Shown: positions 1 through 9,073 of the stretch, one piece after another | Numbering within the stretch: the first letter of the stretch is position 1 | How the letters are laid out: every line of letters starts with the position of its first letter | NCBI RefSeq assembly: GCF_001318295.1 | Contig: NZ_CP012665.1 | Location: 372,001 to 436,000, forward strand | DNA: 64,000 nucleotides | Origin: Candidatus Xiphinematobacter sp. Idaho Grape | GTDB lineage: Bacteria > Verrucomicrobiota > Verrucomicrobiia > Chthoniobacterales > Xiphinematobacteraceae | Direction: 5' to 3' | Translations under genes and position numbers: made by a program | The notes under the pieces: model-generated | What the model was told of the DNA's origin: nothing | Database searches by the model: none | The model's input: the letters and a program-made list of their open reading frames with translations, nothing else

Positions 1-372
1 CTAGACGATAGCTATAACGCCAACCCAGATTCGGTGATGACCGCTCTTAACACTCTCTCTGAAATTCCATGTAAGGGACACCGTCTTGCCATCCTTGGAA
101 AAATGGATGAATTAGGAGCCTATGCAAAAAGGGGATATCAGAAGGTAGCCCAAGCGGCAGCAGTCTCCCTTGTAGATACCCTAGTAGCAGTTGGAGAAGA
201 AACTTTCCCACTTATCGAGGAGGCGACAAAAAGAGGGATGCGAAACGTCTATCATATTCCGGATACTCCTGCCGCAGCACAGCTTCTCAACAGCATAACA
301 AATCCTGGAGACTTGGTCCTGATCAAGGGCAGTAATTCAGCACGCATGAGTCGCGTCATTGAGCAATATTAA
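1..372 (+). CDS. murF: MurF C-terminal part (UDP-MurNAc-tripeptide--D-Ala-D-Ala ligase), cut by window start
   Basis: The frame is open from base 1, so only the last 123 codons are visible. It begins LDDSYNANPDS, the strongly conserved MurF motif at the start of the C-terminal domain, followed by LAILGKMDELG, and ends in GSNSARMSRVIEQY, which corresponds to the MurF terminal Gly-Ser-Arg-Met stretch. MurF adds D-Ala-D-Ala to UDP-MurNAc-tripeptide in the cytoplasm. The stop codon shares one base with the ATG of the following mraY, as expected inside a tightly packed dcw operon. The missing N-terminal half, with the P-loop, lies outside the window. Confidence 0.93.
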   Translation, partial: LDDSYNANPDSVMTALNTLSEIPCKGHRLAILGKMDELGAYAKRGYQKVAQAAAVSLVDTLVAVGEETFPLIEEATKRGMRNVYHIPDTPAAAQLLNSITNPGDLVLIKGSNSARMSRVIEQY

Positions 373-1514
373 TGCAGTCTATGCTCTACTATTTCTTTGA
401 AATGAGTGAGTGGGCGAAGATCCATGGGATCGAGTGGAGTCTTCTTAAGAAGCTTAACGTCTTTCAGGACATTACTTTTCGTGCTGTTGGTGCCTCCGTC
501 ACGGCTTTTCTCCTATCCCTGGTTTTCGGAAATCTTGTTGTTCGCCAACTTGTTTCCCTTGGGCTTGGTCAACCTATCCGTACCCGAGGGGAAACTCGCA
601 AGTTGTTTGAACTACACAGAGAAAAGAGAGGCACTCCTACAATGGGAGGACTTCTTCCACTAGGTACCACCATTATCTCCTCTTTACTATGGGCTCGTCT
701 TCCAAATCCCTTTGTGTGGTTAGCCATTCTTTCTATAGCTTATCTAGGTCTTTTAGGACTTGTGGACGATTATCTGAAGGTCGTCCGGTGCTCTTCTAGC
801 GGTATTAGCAGCCGTTTCAAGTTCGGACTACAATGTTTACTCGCCGCGGCTGTGGTCCTCTTTTTGTTTCTTAATCCTCAGTCAAATGCGCTTTTCCAAC
901 AGCTTTATATCCCCTTCTCTTCTGGGAGCCCAACTATCCTCCATCTTGGATGGTTTGCCTTTTGCATCTATCCACTAGTTATTGTAGGAGCTTCTAATGC
1001 CGTAAACCTTACAGATGGATTGGATGGGTTGGCTGCTGGCTGCACGGCCGTCGTGGCGGCCTCCTATGGGATTCTGTCCTACGTTGCTGGAGATTTCAAA
1101 ATTGCTTCCTACTTACAAGTTCCGTTTGTCCTTTATTCCAGAGAGTTAAGCGTGCTTTGCATGGCTTTGTTTGGCTCCTGCCTTGGATTTCTCTGGTGGA
1201 ACTGTCATCCTGCTCGCGTGTTTATGGGGGATACGGGCTCCCTCGCCATGGGAGGGTTTCTTGGAATAACTGCCATCTGCTGCAAGCAAGAGCTTCTTCT
1301 TACCATTATCGGCGGAACCTTTGTTATAGAGGCGTTGTCAGTCATTCTTCAGGTAGCAAGTTTTAGACTTACTGGAAGACGCCTCATTAAAATGTCTCCC
1401 CTACATCACCACTTTGAGCTCAGTGGCTGGAAGGAAAGTACTGTTATTGTCCGATTTTGGATAATGTCAGTCCTTTTTTCTCTACTCGGTCTGGCCACTT
1501 TAAGGTTGCGGTGA
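372..1514 (+). CDS. mraY: MraY, phospho-MurNAc-pentapeptide transferase
   Basis: MraY is a polytopic membrane enzyme that transfers phospho-MurNAc-pentapeptide to undecaprenyl phosphate, giving lipid I. The 380-residue product has about ten hydrophobic spans and the family signatures GLVDDYLK, NLTDGLDGLAAG, FMGDTGSLA and HHHFELSGW, which contain the catalytic Asp pair and the histidine motif. An internal ATG three codons downstream (position 381) gives MLYYFFE, which resembles the usual MraY N-terminus and may be the true start. It lies between murF and murD with one-base overlap upstream, so it is almost certainly cotranscribed with them. Confidence 0.96.
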   Translation: MQSMLYYFFEMSEWAKIHGIEWSLLKKLNVFQDITFRAVGASVTAFLLSLVFGNLVVRQLVSLGLGQPIRTRGETRKLFELHREKRGTPTMGGLLPLGTTIISSLLWARLPNPFVWLAILSIAYLGLLGLVDDYLKVVRCSSSGISSRFKFGLQCLLAAAVVLFLFLNPQSNALFQQLYIPFSSGSPTILHLGWFAFCIYPLVIVGASNAVNLTDGLDGLAAGCTAVVAASYGILSYVAGDFKIASYLQVPFVLYSRELSVLCMALFGSCLGFLWWNCHPARVFMGDTGSLAMGGFLGITAICCKQELLLTIIGGTFVIEALSVILQVASFRLTGRRLIKMSPLHHHFELSGWKESTVIVRFWIMSVLFSLLGLATLRLR

Positions 1515-1525
1515 CACCGCTTTTG

Positions 1526-2860
1526 ATGAGGAAAAAAGCGGCTATCTTGGGAATAGGATGCAGTGGAGAAGCGGCTGCAAGGCTTCTGCATACTCATGGC
1601 TGGTTAGTTACTAGCCTCGATAGCTCTGCTTGCACGTCGATACGTACCCGCATTCAGACACTCCCCAAAAAGGGAATGGCCTTTATTATCGGAGCAGAGG
1701 CAGACGTCGATCCTGCTTCCTACGACCTTTGTGTGCTTAGTCCAGGTATTAAGCTAGCAAGTCCGATTGCACAAAATATTCTACGTAAGCAAATTCCCAT
1801 TATCAGTGAGATTGAGTTAGCTTTTAGGAAATGCCAAGTTCCTGTCATTGCCGTTACTGGAACTAATGGGAAGAGTACTACCGCCAAGCTGATAGAAACC
1901 CTACTTAATCGCTGTGGGACCCACTCCCGCGCCTGTGGGAACATCGGACCCCCATTTTCTGAAATTGTCGCCCAACCGCGCTCTGATCTACACGCCGTAA
2001 TAGTAGAAGTGAGTTCCTTCCAACTAGAGACTATCCATAGTTTCCATCCTCACATTGCCGTATGGTTAAATCTCAGTCGGAACCATTTGGACCGGTACCA
2101 TAGTATGGAAGAATATCGTCAAGCTAAGCTTCGCATTTTTCTTAACCAAACTTCAGAGGATTTTGCTGTAGTAAACGCCAGGGATAGACTTCCTAATCTT
2201 GCAGCAAAGTCGATCACTTTCAGTGCAGAGGATCTCACAGCAGATTTCATTAAGAGAGAGTCTCAGATTCTCTTCCGAGGCACTCCCATACTAGATCAGG
2301 GTCATACCCCCCTCCGTGGTAGCCACAACACTGAAAATCTTATGGCTGCGCTAGCAACGGGCTATTGCCTTGGTCTCTCATTTGGAGATATGGCGCGTGC
2401 AGCTTGCCTGTACTCACCACTTGAACACCGTTGTGAGTTTGTTTGCCGACTGAATGGTACCTGCTGGATTAATGATTCCAAATCTACAAATTTGGCTGCT
2501 TTAGAAAGGGCCATCCAATCCCAAACTGCCCCCCTGGTCCTTATTGCAGGAGGAAAAGACAAAGGATTTGAGTTTGATTTCCTTGCTCCCTTGGTAAGGG
2601 AGAGAGTGAAAATAGCCATACTCATTGGAGAAATGCGCCACCGAATCGCAATTTCCTGGCAAGCCACGCCTTCTAAAATCTCAGAAACACTAGAAGATGC
2701 TGTCTGCTTAGCGGCAAGACTCTCTGCTCCAGGTGATATCGTTCTGTTTTCTCCTGGAACCTCCTCCACTGATATGTTCTCTAGCTATGAAGAACGCGGA
2801 AGACATTTCAAGAAGCTTGTTTACGCCCTACCAGGGCAACCAATTCGTTGTCACGTGTGA
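1526..2860 (+). CDS. murD: MurD, UDP-MurNAc-L-Ala--D-Glu ligase
   Basis: MurD adds D-glutamate to UDP-MurNAc-L-Ala in the cytoplasm. I start it at ATG 1526 (MRKKAAILGIGCSGEAAARLL), which gives the usual nucleotide-binding N-terminus; the open frame runs further upstream to a TTG inside mraY. The 444-residue product carries the Mur-ligase P-loop TGTNGKST, the VEVSSFQLE motif, NLSRNHLDRY and a C-terminal HRCEFV segment, in the normal order and length. The gene begins 11 bases after mraY and its stop overlaps the next start as TGATG. Confidence 0.95.
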   Translation: MRKKAAILGIGCSGEAAARLLHTHGWLVTSLDSSACTSIRTRIQTLPKKGMAFIIGAEADVDPASYDLCVLSPGIKLASPIAQNILRKQIPIISEIELAFRKCQVPVIAVTGTNGKSTTAKLIETLLNRCGTHSRACGNIGPPFSEIVAQPRSDLHAVIVEVSSFQLETIHSFHPHIAVWLNLSRNHLDRYHSMEEYRQAKLRIFLNQTSEDFAVVNARDRLPNLAAKSITFSAEDLTADFIKRESQILFRGTPILDQGHTPLRGSHNTENLMAALATGYCLGLSFGDMARAACLYSPLEHRCEFVCRLNGTCWINDSKSTNLAALERAIQSQTAPLVLIAGGKDKGFEFDFLAPLVRERVKIAILIGEMRHRIAISWQATPSKISETLEDAVCLAARLSAPGDIVLFSPGTSSTDMFSSYEERGRHFKKLVYALPGQPIRCHV

Positions 2861-3552
2861 TGAACCCGAGAGTACCCGTCCGTTTGCAGCCACGTCGCCC
2901 ATCTGCTCATTTTCTTAAAAAGAAAGCCAACTCCTTACGTCCAGCGACATCTGACTCAGATAAGAGAAGCTTGTACGGAACGGAAGAAAATAACTTAAGA
3001 CTTGCGCACATTTTTTTTGTCATACTTGTTCTTCACCTTATCCTGGTTATCGGGATTTGCCTCTTTAACTATTTTATGAGGGCTAAGAAAACACTAAAAC
3101 TCTCGGTAACCTCTCATGATGTGACCTTCTCATATCTTGCGCCTCCTGAAGGAGGCGCAAGGGGAACGTAGCCAAGAGCAATTGCAATCGATTTTACGCA
3201 TCCCGTTTTCCTATCCAGCAGAGGATGGAGATAGACGGAAAGCTAATCTTCCGGTCGATACTTTATCGACTTCCGCCAATGTCCTATTTCCTACTGCTGC
3301 TAGCAAGACACTAAACTCAATACACCACTGTAGATTACCGCTGCCCTTTCCAACATCTTCCCCAACGCTGAACACTTTCGGAATCCCACTAGGAGGACAG
3401 ATATGGAGGGACCAGCCAAAAAGCAAAGGGTTGCCTCTATCTTCACTTACTGCATACCCTCAAAAGAAGATTAGAGGCAGGGTTTTAGTTACTTAGACAT
3501 GCCAAGACCCTATAAACTCCAAGTTGGCACAAAACTAAAAGTGCCACCGTGA
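2860..3552 (+). pseudogene. decayed membrane protein gene between murD and ftsW, probably with a C-terminal LysM domain
   Basis: The ATG overlaps the murD stop and opens a 103-codon frame with a basic N-terminus and one membrane span at about residues 49-70 (AHIFFVILVLHLILVIG). The frame closes at 3171, just after a perfect hairpin. Frame 2 is then open to 3496 as a Ser/Thr/Pro-rich linker, and the original frame resumes with YKLQVGTKLKVPP before a stop at 3552. That last string looks like the end of a LysM peptidoglycan-binding repeat. I recall that verrucomicrobial dcw clusters often have a single-span LysM protein in this position, so I read this as a frame-shifted remnant. It is possible that the 103-residue N-terminal product is still made and useful. 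Confidence 0.5.
3136..3161. repeat. perfect 11-bp inverted repeat with TGAA loop
   Basis: Arms CTTGCGCCTCC and GGAGGCGCAAG flank TGAA. The hairpin sits at the end of the intact N-terminal frame of the murD-ftsW gene, where the reading frame breaks. There is no T-run after it, so a rho-independent terminator is unlikely. Confidence 0.8.
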
Positions 3553-3585
3553 AAAGAGTACTTAACGCCTCTCCTTGCTTCTGTC

Positions 3586-4734
3586 ATGAACTTCCTCTAC
3601 AAACGCGGTGCATACATCCTGCTTACTGCGGTTGCAGTGTTATTGGTGCTAGGGATCATTGTATTATTTAGCACCAGTGCCTTTGCCAAGGAGAGCCACG
3701 GAGATATGTACTATTTTGTTAAGCGGCAACTCCTATGGTTGGTGATTGGGATAGTACTTTGTGTAATAGCCTCTCTAATAGATTACCACTGGTGGGAAAA
3801 AACATGGTGGATCTGGCTAGTTGGAGGAACGCTCCTATTGGTACTATGTTTCGTCCCGCCGGTTGGGATAAAGATCAATGGCTCGTGGCGGTGGGTCAGC
3901 CTGCGGATTGTGACCTTCCAGCCTAGCGAAATCGGTAAATTAGCGGTAGCGATTTTTTTGGCCTGGTGGTTCTCCAAATTCAGGTGTCGTTCTGACGATT
4001 TACTTGTGGGTTTCCTTTTTCCAGTAGTCATTGCAGGCATTCCCACGGCACTGATTGCCAACGAGGTAGATTTGGGAACTACGGTACTTATTCTCGGTAC
4101 AGCGTTTCTCATCATGTTTGCGGCTGGGATTAGCCTTTACCGGTTGGTTCCACTCACTATCATCGGATTAGGAGTAGTTCTCTATGTCGCTGTTCATATC
4201 CACGAACGTGCAGGTCGTCTAACAGCGTTTTTGCATCCTGAACAATATCGCTTAGAGGAGGGGCTACAGCAGTGGCAGGCTCTAATTGCCTTTGGTTCTG
4301 GGGGAATTACAGGGTTAGGATTAGGAGAGGGTCGGCAAAAGTATTCTTATCTCCCATATGCTCACACAGATTTTATCTTCGCTATGATTGGGGAAGAGAT
4401 TGGCCTCATTGCAACACTTACAATTGTCCTTTGCTACCTCCTTATCTTCCTGTGCGGGGCGCTGATTTCTTTTAACGCTAGGGATTACTTTGGTATCCTT
4501 CTTGGGTTTGGACTAACTGTACTCATTACCCTTCAAGCAATGATCAACATAGGTGTTTCTATTTCCCTGTTGCCTAATAAGGGAATGCCCCTGCCGTTTA
4601 TTAGTTACGGCGGCTCAAATATGGCTATTTGTCTCTCTATGGTGGGCATTTTGCTGAATATCTACCGTATGGGCTACCCTCTTTCTTCCATGTCCCCGTG
4701 CCTTCTAGTTACTTCGCATGCCTGTAAAAACTAA
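3586..4734 (+). CDS. ftsW: FtsW, SEDS-family peptidoglycan glycosyltransferase of the divisome
   Basis: FtsW polymerises septal glycan strands with its partner class B PBP, which is not in this window. The 382-residue protein has about ten membrane spans and the SEDS motifs FQPSEIGKLA, NEVDLGTTVLI, the LGLGEGRQKYSYLPYAHTDF loop and GMPLPFISYGGSN, in order. The dcw position supports FtsW rather than RodA. About 30 bases separate it from the decayed murD-ftsW gene, and the next gene, murG, follows after 11 bases. Confidence 0.94.
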   Translation: MNFLYKRGAYILLTAVAVLLVLGIIVLFSTSAFAKESHGDMYYFVKRQLLWLVIGIVLCVIASLIDYHWWEKTWWIWLVGGTLLLVLCFVPPVGIKINGSWRWVSLRIVTFQPSEIGKLAVAIFLAWWFSKFRCRSDDLLVGFLFPVVIAGIPTALIANEVDLGTTVLILGTAFLIMFAAGISLYRLVPLTIIGLGVVLYVAVHIHERAGRLTAFLHPEQYRLEEGLQQWQALIAFGSGGITGLGLGEGRQKYSYLPYAHTDFIFAMIGEEIGLIATLTIVLCYLLIFLCGALISFNARDYFGILLGFGLTVLITLQAMINIGVSISLLPNKGMPLPFISYGGSNMAICLSMVGILLNIYRMGYPLSSMSPCLLVTSHACKN

Positions 4735-4745
4735 ATAGGTCCTTG

Positions 4746-5831
4746 ATGAAAATTGCGATTGCATGTGGAGGATCAGGTGGCCACCTATTTCCAGGCCTCG
4801 CTGTTGCCAAAGCTTTAAGTGAGCGTCATCATGAGATCCTTTTGCTAATTTCGGAGAAGGAAATCGATTCCGTTGCATTGCAGGCACATTCGGAATTTTC
4901 CTTTGAAAAACTACCTTCGATTAGTCTTCCTTCTACTCTTTCTCCAGCACTCATCCATTTTTTGCGGCTTACCTGGAAAGGTCTTGCGAAGTGCCGTAGG
5001 ATACTTAGCCGTTACCAGCCCAGAGTGGTTTTGAGCATGGGTGGGGGCACCTCTGCAACTTTGGTTATCGCTGCCAAAGCAGCTGGGATTCCGTCTTGTG
5101 TCCATGAGTCTAACTCCGTTCCTGGACGAGCCAATCGATTAGGTTCAAAACTTACTTCCCATGTACTATTAGGATTTTCAGAGTGTAGAGCCCACTTTCC
5201 AAGAGTGGAGTGCACGGTGACAGGTATCCCCATACGCACAGCTCTCACTAGACCTATCCCCAGAGAACAGGCTCTCACTAACCTCCAGCTGGACCCTTTA
5301 CGGAAAACACTCTTAGTAGTCGGTGGTAGCCAGGGAGCTTCTAGTATCAATCAACTTCTCTTTCATGCGGCTCCACTTTTGCGTAACATGCGCCTCCAGA
5401 TTATCCACTTTACTGGAAAGCGAGACGACTACCCAATTGCCTCCAACTACTTGCAGGAAAACATTCCAGCCTACGTGGCTGGCTTCCACCACAATATGGA
5501 ACAGGCCTTCTCCTGCGCCGATCTCGTTATTTCTAGGGCAGGTGCTTCCACCCTAAGCGAAATTTCCTACTTCGGCCTTGCCAGCATACTTATCCCTTAT
5601 CCCTTTGCGAGGGACAACCACCAAGAGGGTAATGCTGCCGTCTTCGTCCGTGCAACCGCTGCAGAAATGCTTCTAGAGTCGGATGCCACCCCAGAAACCC
5701 TTACTAGGCTCATCGTAAACCTACTGAACGATGAATACCGTAGACAGTGTATGGCCCAACACGCAAGAAAAGTATTTCCTCACAATTCTACTCAACGGAT
5801 TGTCGATACAATCGAAAAAATTGGGAAATGA
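4746..5831 (+). CDS. murG: MurG, lipid II-forming GlcNAc transferase
   Basis: MurG adds GlcNAc to lipid I at the inner face of the membrane. The 361-residue GT28 protein starts MKIAIACGGSGGHLFPGLAVA, which contains the glycine-rich acceptor loop, and has VVGGSQGASSIN and SRAGASTLSE in the UDP-GlcNAc-binding C-domain. An in-frame TTG lies just before the chosen ATG. The stop overlaps the start of murC as ATGA, indicating translational coupling. Confidence 0.96.
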   Translation: MKIAIACGGSGGHLFPGLAVAKALSERHHEILLLISEKEIDSVALQAHSEFSFEKLPSISLPSTLSPALIHFLRLTWKGLAKCRRILSRYQPRVVLSMGGGTSATLVIAAKAAGIPSCVHESNSVPGRANRLGSKLTSHVLLGFSECRAHFPRVECTVTGIPIRTALTRPIPREQALTNLQLDPLRKTLLVVGGSQGASSINQLLFHAAPLLRNMRLQIIHFTGKRDDYPIASNYLQENIPAYVAGFHHNMEQAFSCADLVISRAGASTLSEISYFGLASILIPYPFARDNHQEGNAAVFVRATAAEMLLESDATPETLTRLIVNLLNDEYRRQCMAQHARKVFPHNSTQRIVDTIEKIGK

Positions 5832-8128
5832 TTACCACAAGCTACTTAGCCTCTCTTCTCCTCGTGGATGTACCTCTTCGCATCCATCTTATCGGAGTCG
5901 CTGGGTCCGGCATGAGTGCGTTAGCAGTCCTGCTCCTGGCATTGGGCCACCGTGTCAGTGGATCTGATAAGGTGGACACACTCGAAATCCGACAGCTAAC
6001 TCAGTTGGGATTGGTATTTGAAACTCCTCACCGCGCAGAACATGTTCGTGGAGTAGACCTTGTAGCACAATCCTCTGCAGTCAAACCTGGCAACGTAGCA
6101 TTAGATGAAGCTATTCGTTTGGGCATTCCTATAGCAAGAAGGGCAGATATACTGGCAGCAATCATGACGTACAAGAGAGGCATTCTAGTTTGTGGTATGC
6201 ATGGGAAAACTACCACTACGGCCATGGCTGCACATGTCCTTCGCCTAGGTGGACTGAAACCTTGCCATTATGTGGGGGCAGACATCCCCATTCTTGGGGC
6301 AAACGCACGATGGGACTCTGAGAGTGAATATTTTGTTGTAGAGGGAGATGAAAGCGACGGCAGTCTTACTACCTACTTTCCAGAACACGCTCTTGTACTT
6401 AATGTCGAGCCAGAGCATCTTGACTTTTATCAAGATCAGGACGCTATTGACGACGTCTTTTCCCGTTTGATAGCCCAAACCTCCGGTTGGACATTCTATT
6501 GTGCAGATGACGCCGGCGCAAGGCGCGTCTGTACGTCTCACCCAAGAACTGTTTGTTATGGTACCAACGCCTCTTGTGACTACTGGATGGAGCTTTTTTC
6601 GAGCAGCAGAAATGGCGGGATCCTTACCCAACTTGCTATTTATCACCGTAAAAGCTTTCTTGGCAACATACAGCTAAATGTTCCTGGACGACATAACGCT
6701 CTCAACGCGCTTGCCGTAACTGCACTCGCCATGGAGTTAGGAGTGCCTTTCGATCTTATTGCAGCAGCCCTCCGATCCTTTCGCGGCGCAAAACGCCGCT
6801 TCGAAATTAAGTTTCAAGATAGCCTACAAATAATAGTAGATGACTATGGACATCATCCAACGGAGATCCAGGCTACACTTTCCACTGCCCGGTCATTCGG
6901 ATTTCAGAGGATAATCGTTATGTTTCAGCCACACCGTTACTCTCGTACACAGGCGTTATATAGACAGTTTGGCACAGCGTTTTATGGAGCTGACTATGTA
7001 CTGGTGACAGACATCTATCCTGCCGGGGAAGAGCCAATTCCTGGCATCTCCAGCCAAACCATTGTGGAGGCTCTACAGAAAGCAGGACATCCTCGTGTTC
7101 AATCCCATTCCTCCATAGCTACTATCCATCAGCAAGTAGGGAGAAATCTTCTGGAAAGAGATCTCGTTATAAGCCTTGGCGCTGGAGATATTTATGAAGC
7201 TAGTAATCGTTTAGCCAAAGATTTGACAATGCGTAAACGTTTGCTTACGGCCATGGGACCAGGTTCCATTCGTCTTTACGAACCTATGAGTAAACACACT
7301 ACTCTTCGTGTAGGAGGTCCCGCCCAATTCTGGGTAGAACCCCAGACAGAAGAGGGATTCATAGACCTCGTGCGGCTTTGCTCCACTGAGAATATCCCGC
7401 TTACGGTGATTGGGAGAGGTTCTAATCTCCTGGTGAGGGATGGGGGTATTCCCGGCGTGGTAGTCCATCTTGGACATGGGCAATTCCTCCAGAGTCAACC
7501 AAATGGCCACAGCATCGTAGCAGGTGCCGGAGTGCGTTTTAAGCAGATAAGCTGTATGGCCTATCGCTTTGGCATTGGGGGGTTTGAGTGGATGGAAGGT
7601 ATTCCTGGGAGTTTAGGAGGAGGACTTCGAATGAATGCAGGTGCCATGGAAGTACAGCTTTTTGACCAAGTCGTTTGCGTTAGATGCTGTGATCAAAAGG
7701 GGAACATCTTGATCAAGACCCCTCCAGAACTTAACGTCCACTACCGCAACACCCCCGACTTCGCTTGTCATTACGTTCTTTCTGCAACCCTACAAGGTTA
7801 TGCTTCTTCTCCAAAAGAGATTGATCACCGGCTGAGAGAGTCAAAAAGAAAGAGGCACCAATCTCAGCCCATTGCAGCTAGTGCTGGTTGTATCTTTAAG
7901 AATCCTAGAGAAGTACCTGCAGGGAAACTTATTGAGGAATTAGGACTTAAAAACTTTTCTATCGGCAAAGCACGCATTTCCGAAATCCATGGTAACTTTA
8001 TTGTCAATGATGGCTCTGCTTCTGCAGGAGAAATTCTGACCCTTATTAAGGAAATCCGTACTATCGCTAAGCGGGAAAGGGGAATTGAACTCCAGACAGA
8101 AGTCCAAATCGTTGGAGAAAACCTCTAG
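5828..8128 (+). CDS. murC-murB: MurC-MurB fusion: UDP-MurNAc--L-Ala ligase joined to UDP-GlcNAc-enolpyruvate reductase
   Basis: This is one 766-codon frame with two complete enzymes. Residues 1 to about 465 are MurC: the Rossmann motif GVAGSGMSALA, the P-loop GMHGKTTTTAM, the EGDESDGS motif and a C-domain with DDYGHHPTEI. The rest is MurB: the FAD-binding motifs LRVGGPAQFW and GRGSNLLVRDGG, then GIPGSLGGGLRMNAGA and AGCIFKNP. The proton-donor Ser of MurB (Gly-Ser-Phe-Phe in E. coli) is Cys here. Both enzymes act on UDP-activated precursors, reduction first and L-Ala addition second, so the fusion joins consecutive steps. The start ATG overlaps the murG stop; the longer upstream frame lies inside murG. 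Confidence 0.95.
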   Translation: MITTSYLASLLLVDVPLRIHLIGVAGSGMSALAVLLLALGHRVSGSDKVDTLEIRQLTQLGLVFETPHRAEHVRGVDLVAQSSAVKPGNVALDEAIRLGIPIARRADILAAIMTYKRGILVCGMHGKTTTTAMAAHVLRLGGLKPCHYVGADIPILGANARWDSESEYFVVEGDESDGSLTTYFPEHALVLNVEPEHLDFYQDQDAIDDVFSRLIAQTSGWTFYCADDAGARRVCTSHPRTVCYGTNASCDYWMELFSSSRNGGILTQLAIYHRKSFLGNIQLNVPGRHNALNALAVTALAMELGVPFDLIAAALRSFRGAKRRFEIKFQDSLQIIVDDYGHHPTEIQATLSTARSFGFQRIIVMFQPHRYSRTQALYRQFGTAFYGADYVLVTDIYPAGEEPIPGISSQTIVEALQKAGHPRVQSHSSIATIHQQVGRNLLERDLVISLGAGDIYEASNRLAKDLTMRKRLLTAMGPGSIRLYEPMSKHTTLRVGGPAQFWVEPQTEEGFIDLVRLCSTENIPLTVIGRGSNLLVRDGGIPGVVVHLGHGQFLQSQPNGHSIVAGAGVRFKQISCMAYRFGIGGFEWMEGIPGSLGGGLRMNAGAMEVQLFDQVVCVRCCDQKGNILIKTPPELNVHYRNTPDFACHYVLSATLQGYASSPKEIDHRLRESKRKRHQSQPIAASAGCIFKNPREVPAGKLIEELGLKNFSIGKARISEIHGNFIVNDGSASAGEILTLIKEIRTIAKRERGIELQTEVQIVGENL

Positions 8129-8134
8129 GTCCGC

Positions 8135-9073
8135 ATGAGAAATTACCAACGCCTTTTACAAGTAGACCGCTCTTCCCTGAAAGGGATGCATTTTGTTGTT
8201 CTCAAGGGCGGTCCTGGAAAAGAGCGGGCAATCTCTCTGCAATCGGGTGCCTCGGTAGCAGATGCTTTGCGCTCGCGACAGTACTATGTTACCGAGATCG
8301 ATGTCACCAAAGACCTAGACTTACCTAAGGGCACAGATCTTGTTTTTAATACGATTCATGGAACATTTGGGGAGGACGGTTGCTTACAGGATCTCCTTGA
8401 GGAAAGAGGAGTTCCGTTTACTGGAGATGGAGCTGCAGGCTGCCGGCTGGCATTCGACAAAATCCTTGCTAAAAGACGGTTTGTTAGAGCTGGAATCCCT
8501 ACGTCTCCCTTTGAGGTACTGTCTTCTGGAGAACAGCCTTCCTTTGCACCACCCTTTGTACTTAAGCCCCCCTGCCAAGGGTCTTCGATCGGCGTACATG
8601 TAGTGCATAACCGGCAACAAATACCCTTAGCTATGGAAAATGTCCTGAAATACGGCGACAAGGTCCTGCTAGAGTCCTTTTTTTTAGGTAGGGAGCTTAC
8701 TGTGAGCGTTGTTGCGAACACGGTGCTTCCAATAGTTGAGATTGTATCCACAAATGGAGTATACAGCTACGAAAACAAATATGTGTCTGGGAGATCTGAG
8801 TATTTCGCACCAGCACGCCTCAGCAGTGATCATACCGCAGCAACTATGGATACAGCTCTAGCAGCCCATCAAGCGCTTGGATTACAACTTTGCTCCCGTG
8901 TAGACATTCTTCTTAGCGAGGAAGGAAGATTGAATGTCTTGGAAGTCAACACTATCCCTGGCATGACACCCTTTAGCCTTATGCCACGGGCAGCCGCAGC
9001 AATTGGGATCGATTTATCCTTACTCTGTGAGATCATAGCTGTAATTTCCCTGCAAAAGTGGAAAAAAGCGTGA
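8135..9073 (+). CDS. ddl: D-alanine--D-alanine ligase
   Basis: Ddl makes the D-Ala-D-Ala dipeptide used by MurF. The 312-residue ATP-grasp protein shows IHGTFGEDGCLQ near the N-terminus, the PFVLKPPCQGSS ATP-binding loop, and LEVNTIPGMTP with the metal-binding residues at the C-terminus. It begins 6 bases after murCB and its 3' end overlaps the proposed GTG start of ftsQ by 16 bases. Confidence 0.95.
   Translation: MRNYQRLLQVDRSSLKGMHFVVLKGGPGKERAISLQSGASVADALRSRQYYVTEIDVTKDLDLPKGTDLVFNTIHGTFGEDGCLQDLLEERGVPFTGDGAAGCRLAFDKILAKRRFVRAGIPTSPFEVLSSGEQPSFAPPFVLKPPCQGSSIGVHVVHNRQQIPLAMENVLKYGDKVLLESFFLGRELTVSVVANTVLPIVEIVSTNGVYSYENKYVSGRSEYFAPARLSSDHTAATMDTALAAHQALGLQLCSRVDILLSEEGRLNVLEVNTIPGMTPFSLMPRAAAAIGIDLSLLCEIIAVISLQKWKKA

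Noticed and set aside
2362-2769. 135-codon minus-strand frame
   Set aside because: Shadow of murD; murD is complete in the other strand and overlaps neighbours in normal dcw style.
3100-3500. Programmed frameshift joining the membrane segment to the linker at the hairpin
   Set aside because: A second frame change is needed near 3490 to reach the LysM-like end, and no slippery heptamer was seen; decay is simpler.
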